A stretch of 64,000 bases of DNA from Geodermatophilus poikilotrophus (lineage in GTDB: Bacteria > Actinomycetota > Actinomycetes > Mycobacteriales > Geodermatophilaceae): positions 186,001 through 250,000 of the forward strand of contig NZ_FOIE01000002.1 in the NCBI RefSeq assembly GCF_900111455.1, in the 5' to 3' direction. The position numbers were made by a program, and so were the translations under genes. The notes beneath the pieces are model-generated. The model had not been told where the DNA came from. It saw only the letters and a list, made by a program, of their open reading frames with translations, and searched no databases. Positions 35,665-44,418 of the stretch are shown here, piece by piece. How positions within the stretch are numbered: position 1 is the stretch's first letter; every line of letters begins with the position of its first letter.

Positions 35665-36459
35665 TCAGCGCAGTGGGTGGTCGGCCTCCCGGCGGACGGG
35701 GACGCCGGCGTCGCCGAGGGCGGCCTTGACGTCGCCGATGCGCAGCTTGCCGAAGTGGAAGACGGTCGCGGCGAGCACCGCGTCGGCGCCGGCCCCGACC
35801 GCGGGCGGGAAGTGCGCGGTCTCCCCCGCCCCGCCGCTGGCGATGACCGGCACCGTGACCTCGCGGCGCACCGCACGGATCAGCTCCAGGTCGAAGCCGG
35901 CCTCGGTGCCGTCGGCGTCCATCGAGTTGAGCAGCACCTCGCCGACACCCAGCTCGGCGGCCTGCACGACCCACTCCACGGCGTCCCGGCCGGTGCCGCG
36001 CCGCCCGCCGTGCGTGGTGATCTCGAAGCCCGAGTCGGTGACCGCGCCGTCCCGGGTGCGCCGGGCGTCGAGCGAGAGCACGAGCACCTGGTTGCCGAAG
36101 CGGTCGCTGATCTCGCTGATCAGCTCCGGCCGGGCGACGGCGGCGGTGTTGACCGCGACCTTGTCCGCACCGGCCCGCAGCAGCCGGTCGACGTCGGTCA
36201 CCGTGCGCACCCCGCCGCCGACGGTGAGCGGGATGAACACGGACTCCGCGGTCCGGCGGACGACGTCGTAGGTGGTCTCGCGGTCGCCGGCGCTGGCGGT
36301 GATGTCGAGGAAGGTCAGCTCGTCGGCGCCCTCGGCGTCGTAGACGCGGGCCATCTCCACCGGGTCGCCGGCGTCGCGCAGGTCGACGAAGTTGACGCCC
36401 TTGACCACCCGGCCGGCGTCGACGTCCAGGCACGGGATGACGCGGACGGCGAGACTCAT
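35665..36459 (-). CDS. hisF: Imidazole glycerol phosphate synthase cyclase subunit
   Basis: TIM barrel that joins ammonia from HisH with PRFAR to give imidazole glycerol phosphate and AICAR. 264 residues. Catalytic Asp11 in [16 protein letters not shown], and the second Asp in the [11 protein letters not shown] region; phosphate motifs VGGGVRTV and ASGGAGE. ATG 36459 overlaps the Rid gene by four bases. Its partner HisH is encoded 3.7 kb away, beyond an inverted three-gene insert. Confidence 0.97.
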   Translation of the reverse strand: MSLAVRVIPCLDVDAGRVVKGVNFVDLRDAGDPVEMARVYDAEGADELTFLDITASAGDRETTYDVVRRTAESVFIPLTVGGGVRTVTDVDRLLRAGADKVAVNTAAVARPELISEISDRFGNQVLVLSLDARRTRDGAVTDSGFEITTHGGRRGTGRDAVEWVVQAAELGVGEVLLNSMDADGTEAGFDLELIRAVRREVTVPVIASGGAGETAHFPPAVGAGADAVLAATVFHFGKLRIGDVKAALGDAGVPVRREADHPLR

Positions 36460-36848
36460 GCCGGCACCTCCCGGACCGCGTCGGCCTCGACCTCGACCAG
36501 CATGGCCGGGTCGATCAGCGCGGCCACCTGCACCATCGAGGTGGCCGGGCGGATGTCGCCGAACACCTCGCCGTGGGCCCGGCCGACCTCCTCCCAGCGG
36601 GAGATGTCGGTGACGAACAGCCGGGTGCGGACGACGTCGGCGAGGGCGAACCCGGCTCGTTCCAGCGCCTCGCCGACGAGCGCCAGCGCCTGGCGGGTCT
36701 GCGCTCCGGCGTCCCCCGGGTGGACGACGGCGCCGTCGACGGTGGCCGTGGTGCCGCTGACCCAGGCCGTGTCGCCGTGGACGACGACGCGGCTGTAGCC
36801 GACGACCGCCTCCCAGGGGCTGTCCGAGCCGAACCGGACGACGCTCAC
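36456..36848 (-). CDS. Rid (YjgF/YER057c/UK114) family protein inside the his operon
   Basis: 130 residues, trimeric Rid fold by homology: [49 protein letters not shown] and a C-terminal [20 protein letters not shown]. Archetypal RidA deaminates reactive enamines using an Arg in a PARS motif; here that place reads PATS, so the residue is Thr and RidA activity is doubtful. It overlaps priA and hisF by four bases each, so it is made with them. Function in histidine synthesis is unproven. Confidence 0.88.
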   Translation of the reverse strand: MSVVRFGSDSPWEAVVGYSRVVVHGDTAWVSGTTATVDGAVVHPGDAGAQTRQALALVGEALERAGFALADVVRTRLFVTDISRWEEVGRAHGEVFGDIRPATSMVQVAALIDPAMLVEVEADAVREVPA

Positions 36849-37579
36849 GACGCCACCTCCCCCGTCACCCGCAGCGCCTCGGGCAGCGTGAACGCGCCGG
36901 CGTAGAGGGCCTTGCCGACGATCGCGCCCTCGACGCCGACCGGGGTGAGGCCGGCCAGCGCGCGGATGTCCTCGAGCGAGCTCACCCCGCCGGAGGCGAC
37001 CACCGGGCGCGGTGTGGCGGCGCACACCTCGCGCAGCAGGTCCAGGTTCGGGCCGCGCAGCGTGCCGTCCTTGGTGATGTCGGTGACGACGTAGCGCGCG
37101 CACCCCTCCGCGTCGAGGCGGGCGAGGGTCTCGTAGAGCTCGCCGCCCTCGCGGGTCCAGCCGCGGGCGGCCAGCCGGGTGCCGCGGACGTCGAGGCCGA
37201 CGGCGATCCGGTCGCCGTGCTCGGCGATGGCGCGGGCGCACCACTCGGGCGACTCCAGCGCGGCGGTGCCGAGGTTGACCCGCCGGCAGCCGGTGGCCAG
37301 GGCCGCGGCCAGCGACTCGTCGTCCCGGATGCCGCCGGAGAGCTCCACGTCGACGTCGAGCTCGCCGACCACGCGGGCCAGCAGGTCGCGGTTGCCGCCC
37401 CGGCCGAAGGCGGCGTCGAGGTCGACCAGGTGCACCCACTCGGCGCCGTCCCGCTGCCACTGCAGCGCGGCCTCCAGGGGGTCGCCGTAGGAGGTCTCGC
37501 TGCCGGCCTCCCCCTGCACGAGGCGGACGGCCTGGCCGTCGGCGACGTCGACGGCGGGGAGCAGCTGCAGCTTCGGCAC
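36845..37579 (-). CDS. priA: Bifunctional HisA/TrpF isomerase PriA
   Basis: Isomerises ProFAR to PRFAR in histidine synthesis and, in actinobacteria, also phosphoribosyl anthranilate in tryptophan synthesis. 244 residues, TIM barrel with [21 protein letters not shown] (Asp acid/base), [12 protein letters not shown], and [12 protein letters not shown], the loop typical of PriA rather than HisA. No trpF occurs in this window, in line with dual use. GTG 37579 has TAGGCT 7 nt upstream; the 7 nt themselves read GGGGAGC. First gene of priA-Rid-hisF. Confidence 0.94.
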   Translation of the reverse strand: MPKLQLLPAVDVADGQAVRLVQGEAGSETSYGDPLEAALQWQRDGAEWVHLVDLDAAFGRGGNRDLLARVVGELDVDVELSGGIRDDESLAAALATGCRRVNLGTAALESPEWCARAIAEHGDRIAVGLDVRGTRLAARGWTREGGELYETLARLDAEGCARYVVTDITKDGTLRGPNLDLLREVCAATPRPVVASGGVSSLEDIRALAGLTPVGVEGAIVGKALYAGAFTLPEALRVTGEVAS

Positions 37580-37586
37580 GCTCCCC

Positions 37587-37592
37587 AGCCTA
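37587..37592 (-). promoter_or_regulatory. Promoter of priA-Rid-hisF
   Basis: TAGGCT on the minus strand, 7 nt before the GTG. The presence of its own promoter suggests that this block became independent of hisH. Confidence 0.5.
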
Positions 37593-37704
37593 GGGACCCC
37601 CTCCCGGCGGCCCGCGTCACCGGCACGGACGGCTCAGCAGCCAGCCCCTGGCGCCGTCCCGCGGCCGCGGCACCCGGGTCCCTGCGGGGTGACAGGGTGG
37701 CGCG

Positions 37705-38304
37705 GTGGAGTTCGCTGACGTCGTCCGCCGGCGGCGCATGGTGCGCGACTACGACCCCGACCGGCCGGTGCCGCCCGGGGTGCGCGAGCGGCTGCTGGAG
37801 CACGCGCTGCGGGCGCCGTCGGCCGGGTTCACCCAGGGCTGGGCGTTCCTGGTGCTGGAGGACGCCGCGGACCGGGAGCTGTTCTGGTCGGTGACGACGT
37901 CGGCCGGCGCCCCGGACGGGTGGCTGACCCGGATGCGGCGGGCGCCGCTGCTGGTGGTCCCCCTGTCGTCGAAGGCCGCCTACCTCGAGCGGTACGCCGA
38001 GCCGGACAAGGGCTGGACCGACCGGGACGAGGCCCGCTGGCCGGTCCCCTACTGGGACGTCGACGCCGGCATGGCCGCGCTGCTGATGCTGCTGACCGCC
38101 GTCGACGAGGGGCTGGGCGCGTGCTTCTTCGGCGTCCCGCCCGAGCGGGTGGACCAGCTGCGGACGGCGTTCGGCGTCCCGGACACCCACCGGCCGGTCG
38201 GCGTGGTGTCGGTCGGCTACCCCGGCGCGGAGGACCGCCGGTCGCCGTCCCTGCGGCGCGGCCGGCGCGGCGTCGACGACGTCGTCCACCGCGGGCGCTG
38301 GTGA
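37705..38304 (+). CDS. Nitroreductase family FMN oxidoreductase
   Basis: 199 residues. The FMN-phosphate motif RRRRMVRDYDPDRPV is at the start, followed by APSAGFTQGWAFLVLED and the closing GVVSVGYPGAEDRR. The middle holds WDVDAGMAALLMLLTAVDEGLGACFFG, typical of the family. It probably reduces a nitro- or quinone-type substrate with NAD(P)H; not further defined. First of three plus-strand genes lying between hisH and priA, which are on the minus strand. Confidence 0.87.
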   Translation: MEFADVVRRRRMVRDYDPDRPVPPGVRERLLEHALRAPSAGFTQGWAFLVLEDAADRELFWSVTTSAGAPDGWLTRMRRAPLLVVPLSSKAAYLERYAEPDKGWTDRDEARWPVPYWDVDAGMAALLMLLTAVDEGLGACFFGVPPERVDQLRTAFGVPDTHRPVGVVSVGYPGAEDRRSPSLRRGRRGVDDVVHRGRW

Positions 38305-38326
38305 ACGCCCTGGTTGACTGCGCGGC

Positions 38327-39082
38327 GTGAGCGACTCCCGCGCCGTCCTGGTCACCGGTGGTTCGCGCGGCATCGGCCGCGCCGTCGCGCACGCCTTCGC
38401 CGCCGCGGGCGACCGCGTCGCGGTGCACTGGGGCGCCTCGCGCGAGCGCGCCGAGGCGGTGCTCGCCGAGCTGCCCGGGGACGGGCACGTGTTGGTGCAG
38501 GCCGACCTGGCCGACGCGGACGAGGTGGGCCGCATGGTCGACGAGGCCGCGGCCGCGCTGGACGGGCTGCACGTGCTGGTCAACAACGCCGGGGTCTTCA
38601 CCGCCCACCCGCCGCTGTCGGTCTCCTACGAGCAGTGGCAGGCGGCGTGGTCCCGGACGCTGGCGGTCAACCTGCTCGGCGCGGCCAACGCCACCTTCCG
38701 CGCGGTGCCCCACCTGGTCGCCGCCGGTGGAGGTGCGGTCGTGAACGTCTCCAGCCGCGGTGCGTTCCGCGGCGAGCCGGACACCCCGGCCTACGGCGCG
38801 TCCAAGGCCGGGCTCAACGCCTTCGGCCAGTCGATGGCGATCGCGCTGGCGCCCCACGGCATCTCGGTGGGCACCGTGGCGCCGGGCTTCGTGCAGACCG
38901 AGATGGCCCGCGAGGTCCTCGACGGGCCAGGCGGGGACGCCGTCCGCGCGCAGTCGCCCTTCGGCCGGGTGGCCCACCCGGAGGAGGTCGCCTCGGCGGT
39001 GCTGTGGCTGGCCTCCCCCGGCGCGCGGTTCAGCACCGGGACGATCATCGACGTCAACGGCGCCTCCTACCTGCGCAGCTGA
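38327..39082 (+). CDS. Short-chain dehydrogenase/reductase (FabG-like)
   Basis: 251-residue NAD(P)-dependent oxidoreductase. Cofactor motif VTGGSRGIGRAVAHAFA, VNNAGVF, catalytic Ser in VNVSSRGAF, and YGASKAGLNAF with the Tyr-x3-Lys pair. The substrate is not evident. GTG 38327 lies 22 bp after the nitroreductase stop; a TTGACT sequence 7 nt before the GTG is the only promoter-like feature. Probably co-transcribed with its neighbours on both sides. Confidence 0.9.
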   Translation: MSDSRAVLVTGGSRGIGRAVAHAFAAAGDRVAVHWGASRERAEAVLAELPGDGHVLVQADLADADEVGRMVDEAAAALDGLHVLVNNAGVFTAHPPLSVSYEQWQAAWSRTLAVNLLGAANATFRAVPHLVAAGGGAVVNVSSRGAFRGEPDTPAYGASKAGLNAFGQSMAIALAPHGISVGTVAPGFVQTEMAREVLDGPGGDAVRAQSPFGRVAHPEEVASAVLWLASPGARFSTGTIIDVNGASYLRS

Positions 39083-39096
39083 CGCACACTCGGCGT

Positions 39097-40146
39097 GTGG
39101 CCCTGACGCTGCCCCGCCGTGCCGGCCGGCGCACCAACGTGGGCCTGCTCGGGCTGCTCCTGCTCGCCGGCGGCACCGGCGTCCTGGCCTTCGCCGTCGG
39201 GTCGCCGGGTCCGGCGCGGCTGGTGGTCGCGGCGCACGGGGCAGCCGGGCTCGGGCTGCTGCTGCTCGTCCCGTGGAAGTCCGTCGTCGTCCGGCGGTCC
39301 TGGCGGCGTCCCGCCGGGACCCGCGGCACCGGCGGCGTCTCGCTCGGGGTCGCGACCCTCCTGACGCTGCTCACCGGCGTCCTGCACGCGGGAGGGGTCA
39401 CCGGGCCGTGGTCCTGGTCGGCCGGGGTCCCGGTGCTGCACGCCCACGTCGCCCTCGGCGTGGCCACCGGCGCGCTGGTCGCCGTCCACGCGTGGGGACG
39501 CCGGCAGCGGCCGCGGGCCACCGACCTCGGCCGCCGCGGCCTGCTCCGGGCGGGCGCGCTGGGCGCCGGCGCGGCGGTGCTGTGGGGCGCCGGAGAGGGG
39601 CTGCTGCGGCTGACCGGCGCACCGGGCGCCGAGCGCCGGGCCACGGGCTCGTTCGACCGCGGCACCGACGACCCGGCGGCCATGCCGGTCACCCAGTGGA
39701 TCTCCGACGTGGTGCCGGACTCCCCCGCCACCGCGCTGGAGCTGGTCGGGGCCGACCGGCGGGTGCGGGTGCCGGTCGGCGACCTCGACCGGGGGGACGT
39801 CGTCCGCGCCGTCCTCGACTGCACCGGCGGCTGGTACGCCGTCCAGGACTGGCGCGGGGTCCGGCTCGACCGGCTGGTCGCCGAGCACCTGGGCCGGGAG
39901 CTGCCGGGCGACGGCAGTGTCGACGTCGTCTCGGTCACCGGCTTCCGGCGCCGGCTGCCGCTGTCCGAGACGAGCGGGCTGCTGCTCGCCACTCACGCGG
40001 CGGGCCGGCCGCTCACCCCCGGGCACGGCGCACCGGTGCGGCTGGTCGCTCCGGGACGCCGGGGCTTCTGGTGGGTGAAGTGGGTCGAGCGGGTCGAGGT
40101 CGTCGACGCGCCGTGGTGGCTGCAGCCGCCGTTCCCGCTGCAGTGA
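39097..40146 (+). CDS. Membrane-anchored molybdopterin-dependent oxidoreductase (sulfite oxidase fold)
   Basis: 349 residues. The first ~165 hold four to five membrane segments with histidines in or near them (AAHGAAGLGLLLL, VLHAGG, HAHVALGVATGALVAVHAW), suggestive of haem or ferric-reductase-like wiring. Then a polar SxxF linker leads into a sulfite-oxidase-type Mo-cofactor domain: VTQWISDVVPDSP, and DCTGGWYAVQDWRGVRLDRL with the Mo-ligand Cys. MsrP/YedY-like enzymes keep these parts as two proteins; here they seem fused. GTG 39097 is 14 bp after the SDR stop. The C-terminus ends 4 bp before hisH. Confidence 0.8.
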   Translation: MALTLPRRAGRRTNVGLLGLLLLAGGTGVLAFAVGSPGPARLVVAAHGAAGLGLLLLVPWKSVVVRRSWRRPAGTRGTGGVSLGVATLLTLLTGVLHAGGVTGPWSWSAGVPVLHAHVALGVATGALVAVHAWGRRQRPRATDLGRRGLLRAGALGAGAAVLWGAGEGLLRLTGAPGAERRATGSFDRGTDDPAAMPVTQWISDVVPDSPATALELVGADRRVRVPVGDLDRGDVVRAVLDCTGGWYAVQDWRGVRLDRLVAEHLGRELPGDGSVDVVSVTGFRRRLPLSETSGLLLATHAAGRPLTPGHGAPVRLVAPGRRGFWWVKWVERVEVVDAPWWLQPPFPLQ

Positions 40147-40150
40147 GCGG

Positions 40151-40789
40151 TCAGCTCAGGGTCTGCAGCCAGTTGGTGAGCAGCTGGGCGCCGGCGTCCC
40201 CGGACTTCTCCGGGTGGAACTGGGTGGCCGACAGCGGGCCGTTCTCGACCCCGGCGACGAACCGGTCGCCGTGCTCGGCCCAGGTCACCAGCGGGGGGGC
40301 CAGCGGGGACGGCACCCCCTCGGAGCCCAGCGGGAAGTTGCGCACGCCGTAGGAGTGCACGAAGTAGAAGCGCTGGTCCTCGAGCCCGTCGAACAGCACC
40401 GTCCTCCCGGGCGCCTGCACGGTGTTCCAGCCCATGTGCGGCAGCACCGGGGCCCGGAGCTGCTCGACCACGCCGGGCCACTCGCCGCAGCCCTCGGCGT
40501 CCTGGCCGTGCTCCACGCCGCGCTCGAAGAGGACCTGCATGCCGACGCAGACACCCAGCACCGGCCGTCCGCCAGCCAGCCGGCGGCCGATGACCCGCGG
40601 CCCGTCGACGGCCCGGAGGCCCTGCATGCACGCGGCGAAGGCGCCCACCCCAGGGACGACGAGGCCGTCGGCCTCCAGGGCGGCGTGCGGGTCGGCGGTC
40701 ACCGTGACGTCGGCACCGACCCGGGTCAGCGCGCGTTCGGCCGAGCGGAGGTTGCCCGAGCCGTAGTCCAGGACGACGACCTTCTTCAC
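40151..40789 (-). CDS. hisH: Imidazole glycerol phosphate synthase glutaminase subunit
   Basis: Class I amidotransferase that supplies ammonia to HisF. 212 residues. [14 protein letters not shown] at the N-terminus, nucleophile Cys in [12 protein letters not shown], and the His/Glu pair in [10 protein letters not shown]; oxyanion-strand [11 protein letters not shown] 40789 follows TACTGT by 7 nt, so hisH has its own leaderless promoter. It is cut off from hisB by the DUF222/HNH gene and from priA by three opposite-strand genes. Confidence 0.96.
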   Translation of the reverse strand: MKKVVVLDYGSGNLRSAERALTRVGADVTVTADPHAALEADGLVVPGVGAFAACMQGLRAVDGPRVIGRRLAGGRPVLGVCVGMQVLFERGVEHGQDAEGCGEWPGVVEQLRAPVLPHMGWNTVQAPGRTVLFDGLEDQRFYFVHSYGVRNFPLGSEGVPSPLAPPLVTWAEHGDRFVAGVENGPLSATQFHPEKSGDAGAQLLTNWLQTLS

Positions 40790-40796
40790 GGGTGCC

Positions 40797-40802
40797 ACAG
40801 TA
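40797..40802 (-). promoter_or_regulatory. Leaderless promoter of hisH
   Basis: TACTGT on the minus strand, 7 nt before the GTG start. Confidence 0.5.
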
Positions 40803-40969
40803 CGTGGGAGCGGTCGGGCGTCCGTCGGGATTCCCGCAGGTGGGGTGGTGGACGTCGCACCACGCGGGTCGGCGGCGGGCTCCCCAGCCTGTGCGCTCCC
40901 CGCCCTCCACCGTCCCTCGTCAAGGCCTCCTCCAGAACTGTGGACAAGCCCGTGACCTGGGACTTCCTG

Positions 40970-41014
40970 TTGTTCGAGGCGGCGTCGTCGGCTAGGTTTC
41001 GAACACGTGATCGA
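40970..41014 (+). promoter_or_regulatory. Promoter and LexA-like box of the DUF222/HNH gene
   Basis: TTGTTC (40970-40975), 17-nt spacer, TAGGTT (40993-40998), GTG 8 nt later. TCGAAC, ACGT, GATCGA (40999-41014) matches the actinobacterial SOS box TCGAAC-N4-GTTCGA with one mismatch and covers the start site. Confidence 0.5.
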
Positions 41015-42272
41015 CCCGGTGGGGGGTGTCGTGGAGCAGCTGCTGGCCGCTGTGGAGACCCTGGCCGCGGAGGACCTGGCGCCGTTGTTCGGTCCGGCGC
41101 TGCTGGACCGGCTGGGTCCGCTGCTGGTGGCGCAGAACCGGCTGGCGGCCGAGGTGGCCCGCACCGTGCGGGAGGCCGAGGTGTCCGGCGCCGCGGAGGT
41201 CGACGGGCTGAAGACGATGGCCTCCTGGCTGCGCGGACACGCCCACCTGTCGGCGGCCGAGGCCGCGCGGGTGGTGCGCACGGGCCGCGCCCTGGCGCAG
41301 CTACCGGGCATGGCCGCGGCCTTGGCTGCCGGGACGGTGACCGCCGAGCAGGCGGCGGTGATCGGCCGGGTGGCCGAGCCGGAGCACCTCACCCGCGCCG
41401 CGGAGCAGGACGTCGACCTGGGCGGCGTGGACACCGTGCTGACGCAGGTGGCCATCACCCGTCCGCACGCCGATGTCGCCAGGGCGGTGCACCACTACCT
41501 GGACCGCCTCGACGCCGACGGCCCCGAGCCCGATCCGACCGGGGGGCGGCGGCTGGTCATCGCCCGGCACGCCGACGGGTCGATCTCCGGCCGGTTCGAC
41601 CTGGACGCGATGGGTGGGGAGAAGCTGCAGGCCGCGCTGGAGTCACTCGTGCAGGCTGGCCGGGGCGCCGGGGAGGAGCGCACGAGGGGCCAGCAGCTGG
41701 CCGATGCGCTGGTGCAGCTGTGCGACAACCAGCTGGCCTCCGGTCAGCTGCCGGTGCTGCGCGGCCACAAGCCCCAGGTCATCGTCAAGGTCGGTATCGA
41801 GGACCTGGTCGACCCCGCCACCGGCCGGGGAGCCGCCGAGCTGGGGTTCGGCGCGACCGTCTCCGCGGCCCGGGCCCGGTGGCTGGCCTGTGACGGGGCC
41901 GTCAGCCGGATCGTGCTGGGCCCGGGCGGGATGCCGCTGGAGCACGGCCGCACCGTGCGCCTGGTGCCTCCGCACGTGCGCCGCGCGGCGGAGGTGCGTG
42001 ACGGCGGCTGCGTGTTCACCGGCTGCGGCGCCCCCACCCACTGGTGCGACGTGCACCACCTGCTCGCCTGGATCGACGGCGGGCAGACCAGCCTGGCCAA
42101 CAGCGCGCTGCTGTGCGAACGGCATCACACCAAGGTCCACCACGGCTTCCGGGTCGAGCGGCAACCCGACGGGCGATGGCGCACCCGGCGCCCGGATGGC
42201 AGCGAGATCCGCACCGGACCCCTGCGCACCGGACCGGGCCGCACCGGCCCACCCCTTCCCGCCGCCGCCTGA
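41007..42272 (+). CDS. DUF222 / HNH endonuclease (13E12 family)
   Basis: 421 residues. The N-terminal half is the helical DUF222 region ([48 protein letters not shown]); residues about 335-380 are the HNH nuclease: [31 protein letters not shown] and RHHTKVHHG. This is the mycobacterial REP13E12-type protein, present in many scattered copies in actinobacteria; its biological role is not established. It lies alone between hisB and hisH on the opposite strand to them, with its own promoter and an SOS-like box, as expected of an inserted cassette. Confidence 0.92.
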   Translation: MIDPVGGVVEQLLAAVETLAAEDLAPLFGPALLDRLGPLLVAQNRLAAEVARTVREAEVSGAAEVDGLKTMASWLRGHAHLSAAEAARVVRTGRALAQLPGMAAALAAGTVTAEQAAVIGRVAEPEHLTRAAEQDVDLGGVDTVLTQVAITRPHADVARAVHHYLDRLDADGPEPDPTGGRRLVIARHADGSISGRFDLDAMGGEKLQAALESLVQAGRGAGEERTRGQQLADALVQLCDNQLASGQLPVLRGHKPQVIVKVGIEDLVDPATGRGAAELGFGATVSAARARWLACDGAVSRIVLGPGGMPLEHGRTVRLVPPHVRRAAEVRDGGCVFTGCGAPTHWCDVHHLLAWIDGGQTSLANSALLCERHHTKVHHGFRVERQPDGRWRTRRPDGSEIRTGPLRTGPGRTGPPLPAAA

Positions 42273-42291
42273 GCCGGCACCCGCCCGAGCC

Positions 42292-42333
42292 GGCAGCCGA
42301 CCGACGCCCATCCTCAGGCACCGGTTGGCTGCC
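42292..42333 (+). terminator. Hairpin after the DUF222/HNH gene
   Basis: GGCAGCCGACC (42292-42302) and GGTTGGCTGCC (42323-42333) pair over 11 positions with one G-T, loop 20 nt. The remaining spacer to 42508 shows nothing else. Confidence 0.5.
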
Positions 42334-42508
42334 GCTGCCCGCACGTCGGCACCGGGGGGACCGAAGGGTGAGCATCACCGGGGCCGGTCGCCGTCCGCCC
42401 AGGGCCGCACGGTGAAGTCGGGCCCGTGCACAGCTGCCAGGCGCGCTACGGCACCGCGTCCACCGCCGAGCCGGCGAGAACGACGTTGAAGGAAGCGCCT
42501 CCTGGCGC

Positions 42509-42685
42509 TCACACCAGCCGGAGGACGCCCGACACCGTGGCCAGCACCGCCGCGACCAGCAGCAGGACGGCGAAGGCGACCTGCGGGCCGGTCCGACCCT
42601 TCGTGTGGGAGTCGGCCTTCCAGATGCTGTAGGCCCCGCCGAGGAAGAAGCCGCCGACGACCAGCAACATGACGGCGAAGGTCAT
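42509..42685 (-). CDS. Small two-helix membrane protein in the his operon
   Basis: 58 residues: TFAVMLLVVGGFFLGGAYSIW forms the first membrane segment, a polar loop KADSHTKGRTGP follows, and VAFAVLLLVAAVLATVSGVL the second. ATG at 42683-42685 lies 6 nt after the hisB stop, so it is expected on the hisB transcript. I recognise no family; a small hydrophobic gene beside hisB recurs in actinobacteria as far as I recall. Confidence 0.75.
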   Translation of the reverse strand: MTFAVMLLVVGGFFLGGAYSIWKADSHTKGRTGPQVAFAVLLLVAAVLATVSGVLRLV

Positions 42686-42691
42686 CGGCGG

Positions 42692-43288
42692 CTACAGAGC
42701 GCCCTTGGTCGACGGCACGTCGGTCACCCGCGGGTCGATCGCGACCGCGGCCCGCAGCGCCCGCGCCAGTGCCTTGAACTGGCCCTCGACGATGTGGTGG
42801 GCGTCGCGGCCGGCGTAGAGGACACGCACGTGCAGGCTGATCCGCGCGTTGAACGCGAACGACTCCAGCACGTGCTTGGTGAGCGACGTCGGGTAGTCCG
42901 GCCCGATCATCGGCGTCATGTCGGCGGGCTCGGAGTGCACGAAGTACGGCCGGCCGGAGAGGTCGACGGCGGCCTGCGCGAGCACCTCGTCCATCGGGAT
43001 CGTCGCGTCGCCGTAGCGGGTGATGCCGCGCTTGTCCCCCAGCGCCTGCGCGAACGCCTGCCCGAGCGCGATGGCGACGTCCTCCACCGTGTGGTGGGCG
43101 TCGATGTGCAGGTCCCCGTCGGCCCGCACGGTGAGGTCGATGCCGCTGTGCTTGGACAGCGAGGTCAGCATGTGGTCGTAGAACCCGACCCCGGTGCTGA
43201 TCGAGCTGGTACCGGTGCCGTCGAGGTCCAGCTCGACGACGAGCTTGGTCTCGCTGGTCTCGCGCTCGACGCGTGCGGTGCGGCTCAT
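42692..43288 (-). CDS. hisB: Imidazoleglycerol-phosphate dehydratase
   Basis: Removes water from imidazole glycerol phosphate. 198 residues, the monofunctional form (no phosphatase domain). Metal-binding His/Glu motifs are clear: [31 protein letters not shown], and later [28 protein letters not shown] is the conserved substrate loop. ATG 43288 overlaps the hisC stop by four bases. Confidence 0.97.
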   Translation of the reverse strand: MSRTARVERETSETKLVVELDLDGTGTSSISTGVGFYDHMLTSLSKHSGIDLTVRADGDLHIDAHHTVEDVAIALGQAFAQALGDKRGITRYGDATIPMDEVLAQAAVDLSGRPYFVHSEPADMTPMIGPDYPTSLTKHVLESFAFNARISLHVRVLYAGRDAHHIVEGQFKALARALRAAVAIDPRVTDVPSTKGAL

Positions 43289-44418
43289 GCCCTCGAGTCT
43301 CCCAGGTGCTGTTCGGCGACCACCTCACCCAGCGCGGTGAGGAAGGCGTCGGTCTCCTCGGTGGTCCCGGCCGTGACGCGCAACCAGCCGGGCAGGCCGA
43401 CGTCGCGCACGAGGACGTCGTGGTCGAGCAGCGCCTTCCACACGCCCGGAGCGTCGGTGAAGTGGCCGAAGAGGACGAAGTTGGCGTCGCTGGGGACGCT
43501 GGTCAGCCCCATCCCCGGCAGCGCGGCGACGATCCGGTCCCGCTCGGCCTTGACCGCGTCGACGGTCGCCAGCAGCGCGTCGGTGTGCGCCAGCGCCGTC
43601 CGGGCGGCCGCCTGGGTCAGCGACGACAGGTGGTAGGGCAGCCGCACCAGCTGCAGCGCGTCGACGACCGCCGGGTCGGCGGCCAGGTAGCCCAGCCGCA
43701 GGCCGGCCATCCCGAACGCCTTGCTCATCGTGCGGCTGACCAGCAGCCGCGGACGGCCGGGCAGCAGGGTGAGCGCCGAGCGGGTGCCGGTGCGGGCGAA
43801 CTCGGTGTAGGCCTCGTCCACGACCACCACGCCGGCGTGCCCGGGGCCGTACGACGTGGCGTCGTAGATCGTGGTGATCGTCTCCAGCGCGACCGCGGTG
43901 CCGGTCGGGTTGTTGGGGCTGGTCACGAAGACGACGTCCGGGCGCACCTCGCGCACCTGGGCGGCGGCCTGCGCGGCGTCGATGGTGAAGTCCTCGCGGC
44001 GGTGCCCGTCGACCCAGGCGGTGCCGGTGCCGGCCGAGATGATCGGGTGCATGGAGTAGGACGGCGTGAAGCCCAGTGCCGTCCGCCCGGCCCCGCCAAA
44101 CGCCTGCAGCACCTGCTGCAGGACCTCGTTGGAGCCGTTGGCCGCCCACACCTGGGCCGGCTCGACCGGCTCCCCGCTGGTGCGGGTCAGGTACGCGGCC
44201 AGGTCTCGGCGCAGGGCGAGCGCGTCCCGGTCGGGGTAGCGGTTGAGCTCCAGCGCTGCGTGCCCCAGCGCCGCGCCGAGGTCGGCGAGCAGCTCCGGCG
44301 GCAGCGGGTGCGGGTTCTCGTTGGTGTTGAGCCGGTGCTTGACCTGCAGCTGGGGGGCGCCGTAGGGCGTGCGGCCACGCAGTTCCGGGCGCAGCGGGAG
44401 CTGGTCGGGACCGGTCAC
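43285..44418 (-). CDS. hisC: Histidinol-phosphate aminotransferase
   Basis: PLP enzyme transferring an amino group from glutamate to imidazole acetol phosphate. 377 residues. [14 protein letters not shown] at the N-terminus, [36 protein letters not shown] and the PLP lysine in [19 protein letters not shown] 44418 overlaps the hisD stop (GTGA). Middle gene of hisD-hisC-hisB. Confidence 0.97.
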   Translation of the reverse strand: MTGPDQLPLRPELRGRTPYGAPQLQVKHRLNTNENPHPLPPELLADLGAALGHAALELNRYPDRDALALRRDLAAYLTRTSGEPVEPAQVWAANGSNEVLQQVLQAFGGAGRTALGFTPSYSMHPIISAGTGTAWVDGHRREDFTIDAAQAAAQVREVRPDVVFVTSPNNPTGTAVALETITTIYDATSYGPGHAGVVVVDEAYTEFARTGTRSALTLLPGRPRLLVSRTMSKAFGMAGLRLGYLAADPAVVDALQLVRLPYHLSSLTQAAARTALAHTDALLATVDAVKAERDRIVAALPGMGLTSVPSDANFVLFGHFTDAPGVWKALLDHDVLVRDVGLPGWLRVTAGTTEETDAFLTALGEVVAEQHLGDSRA

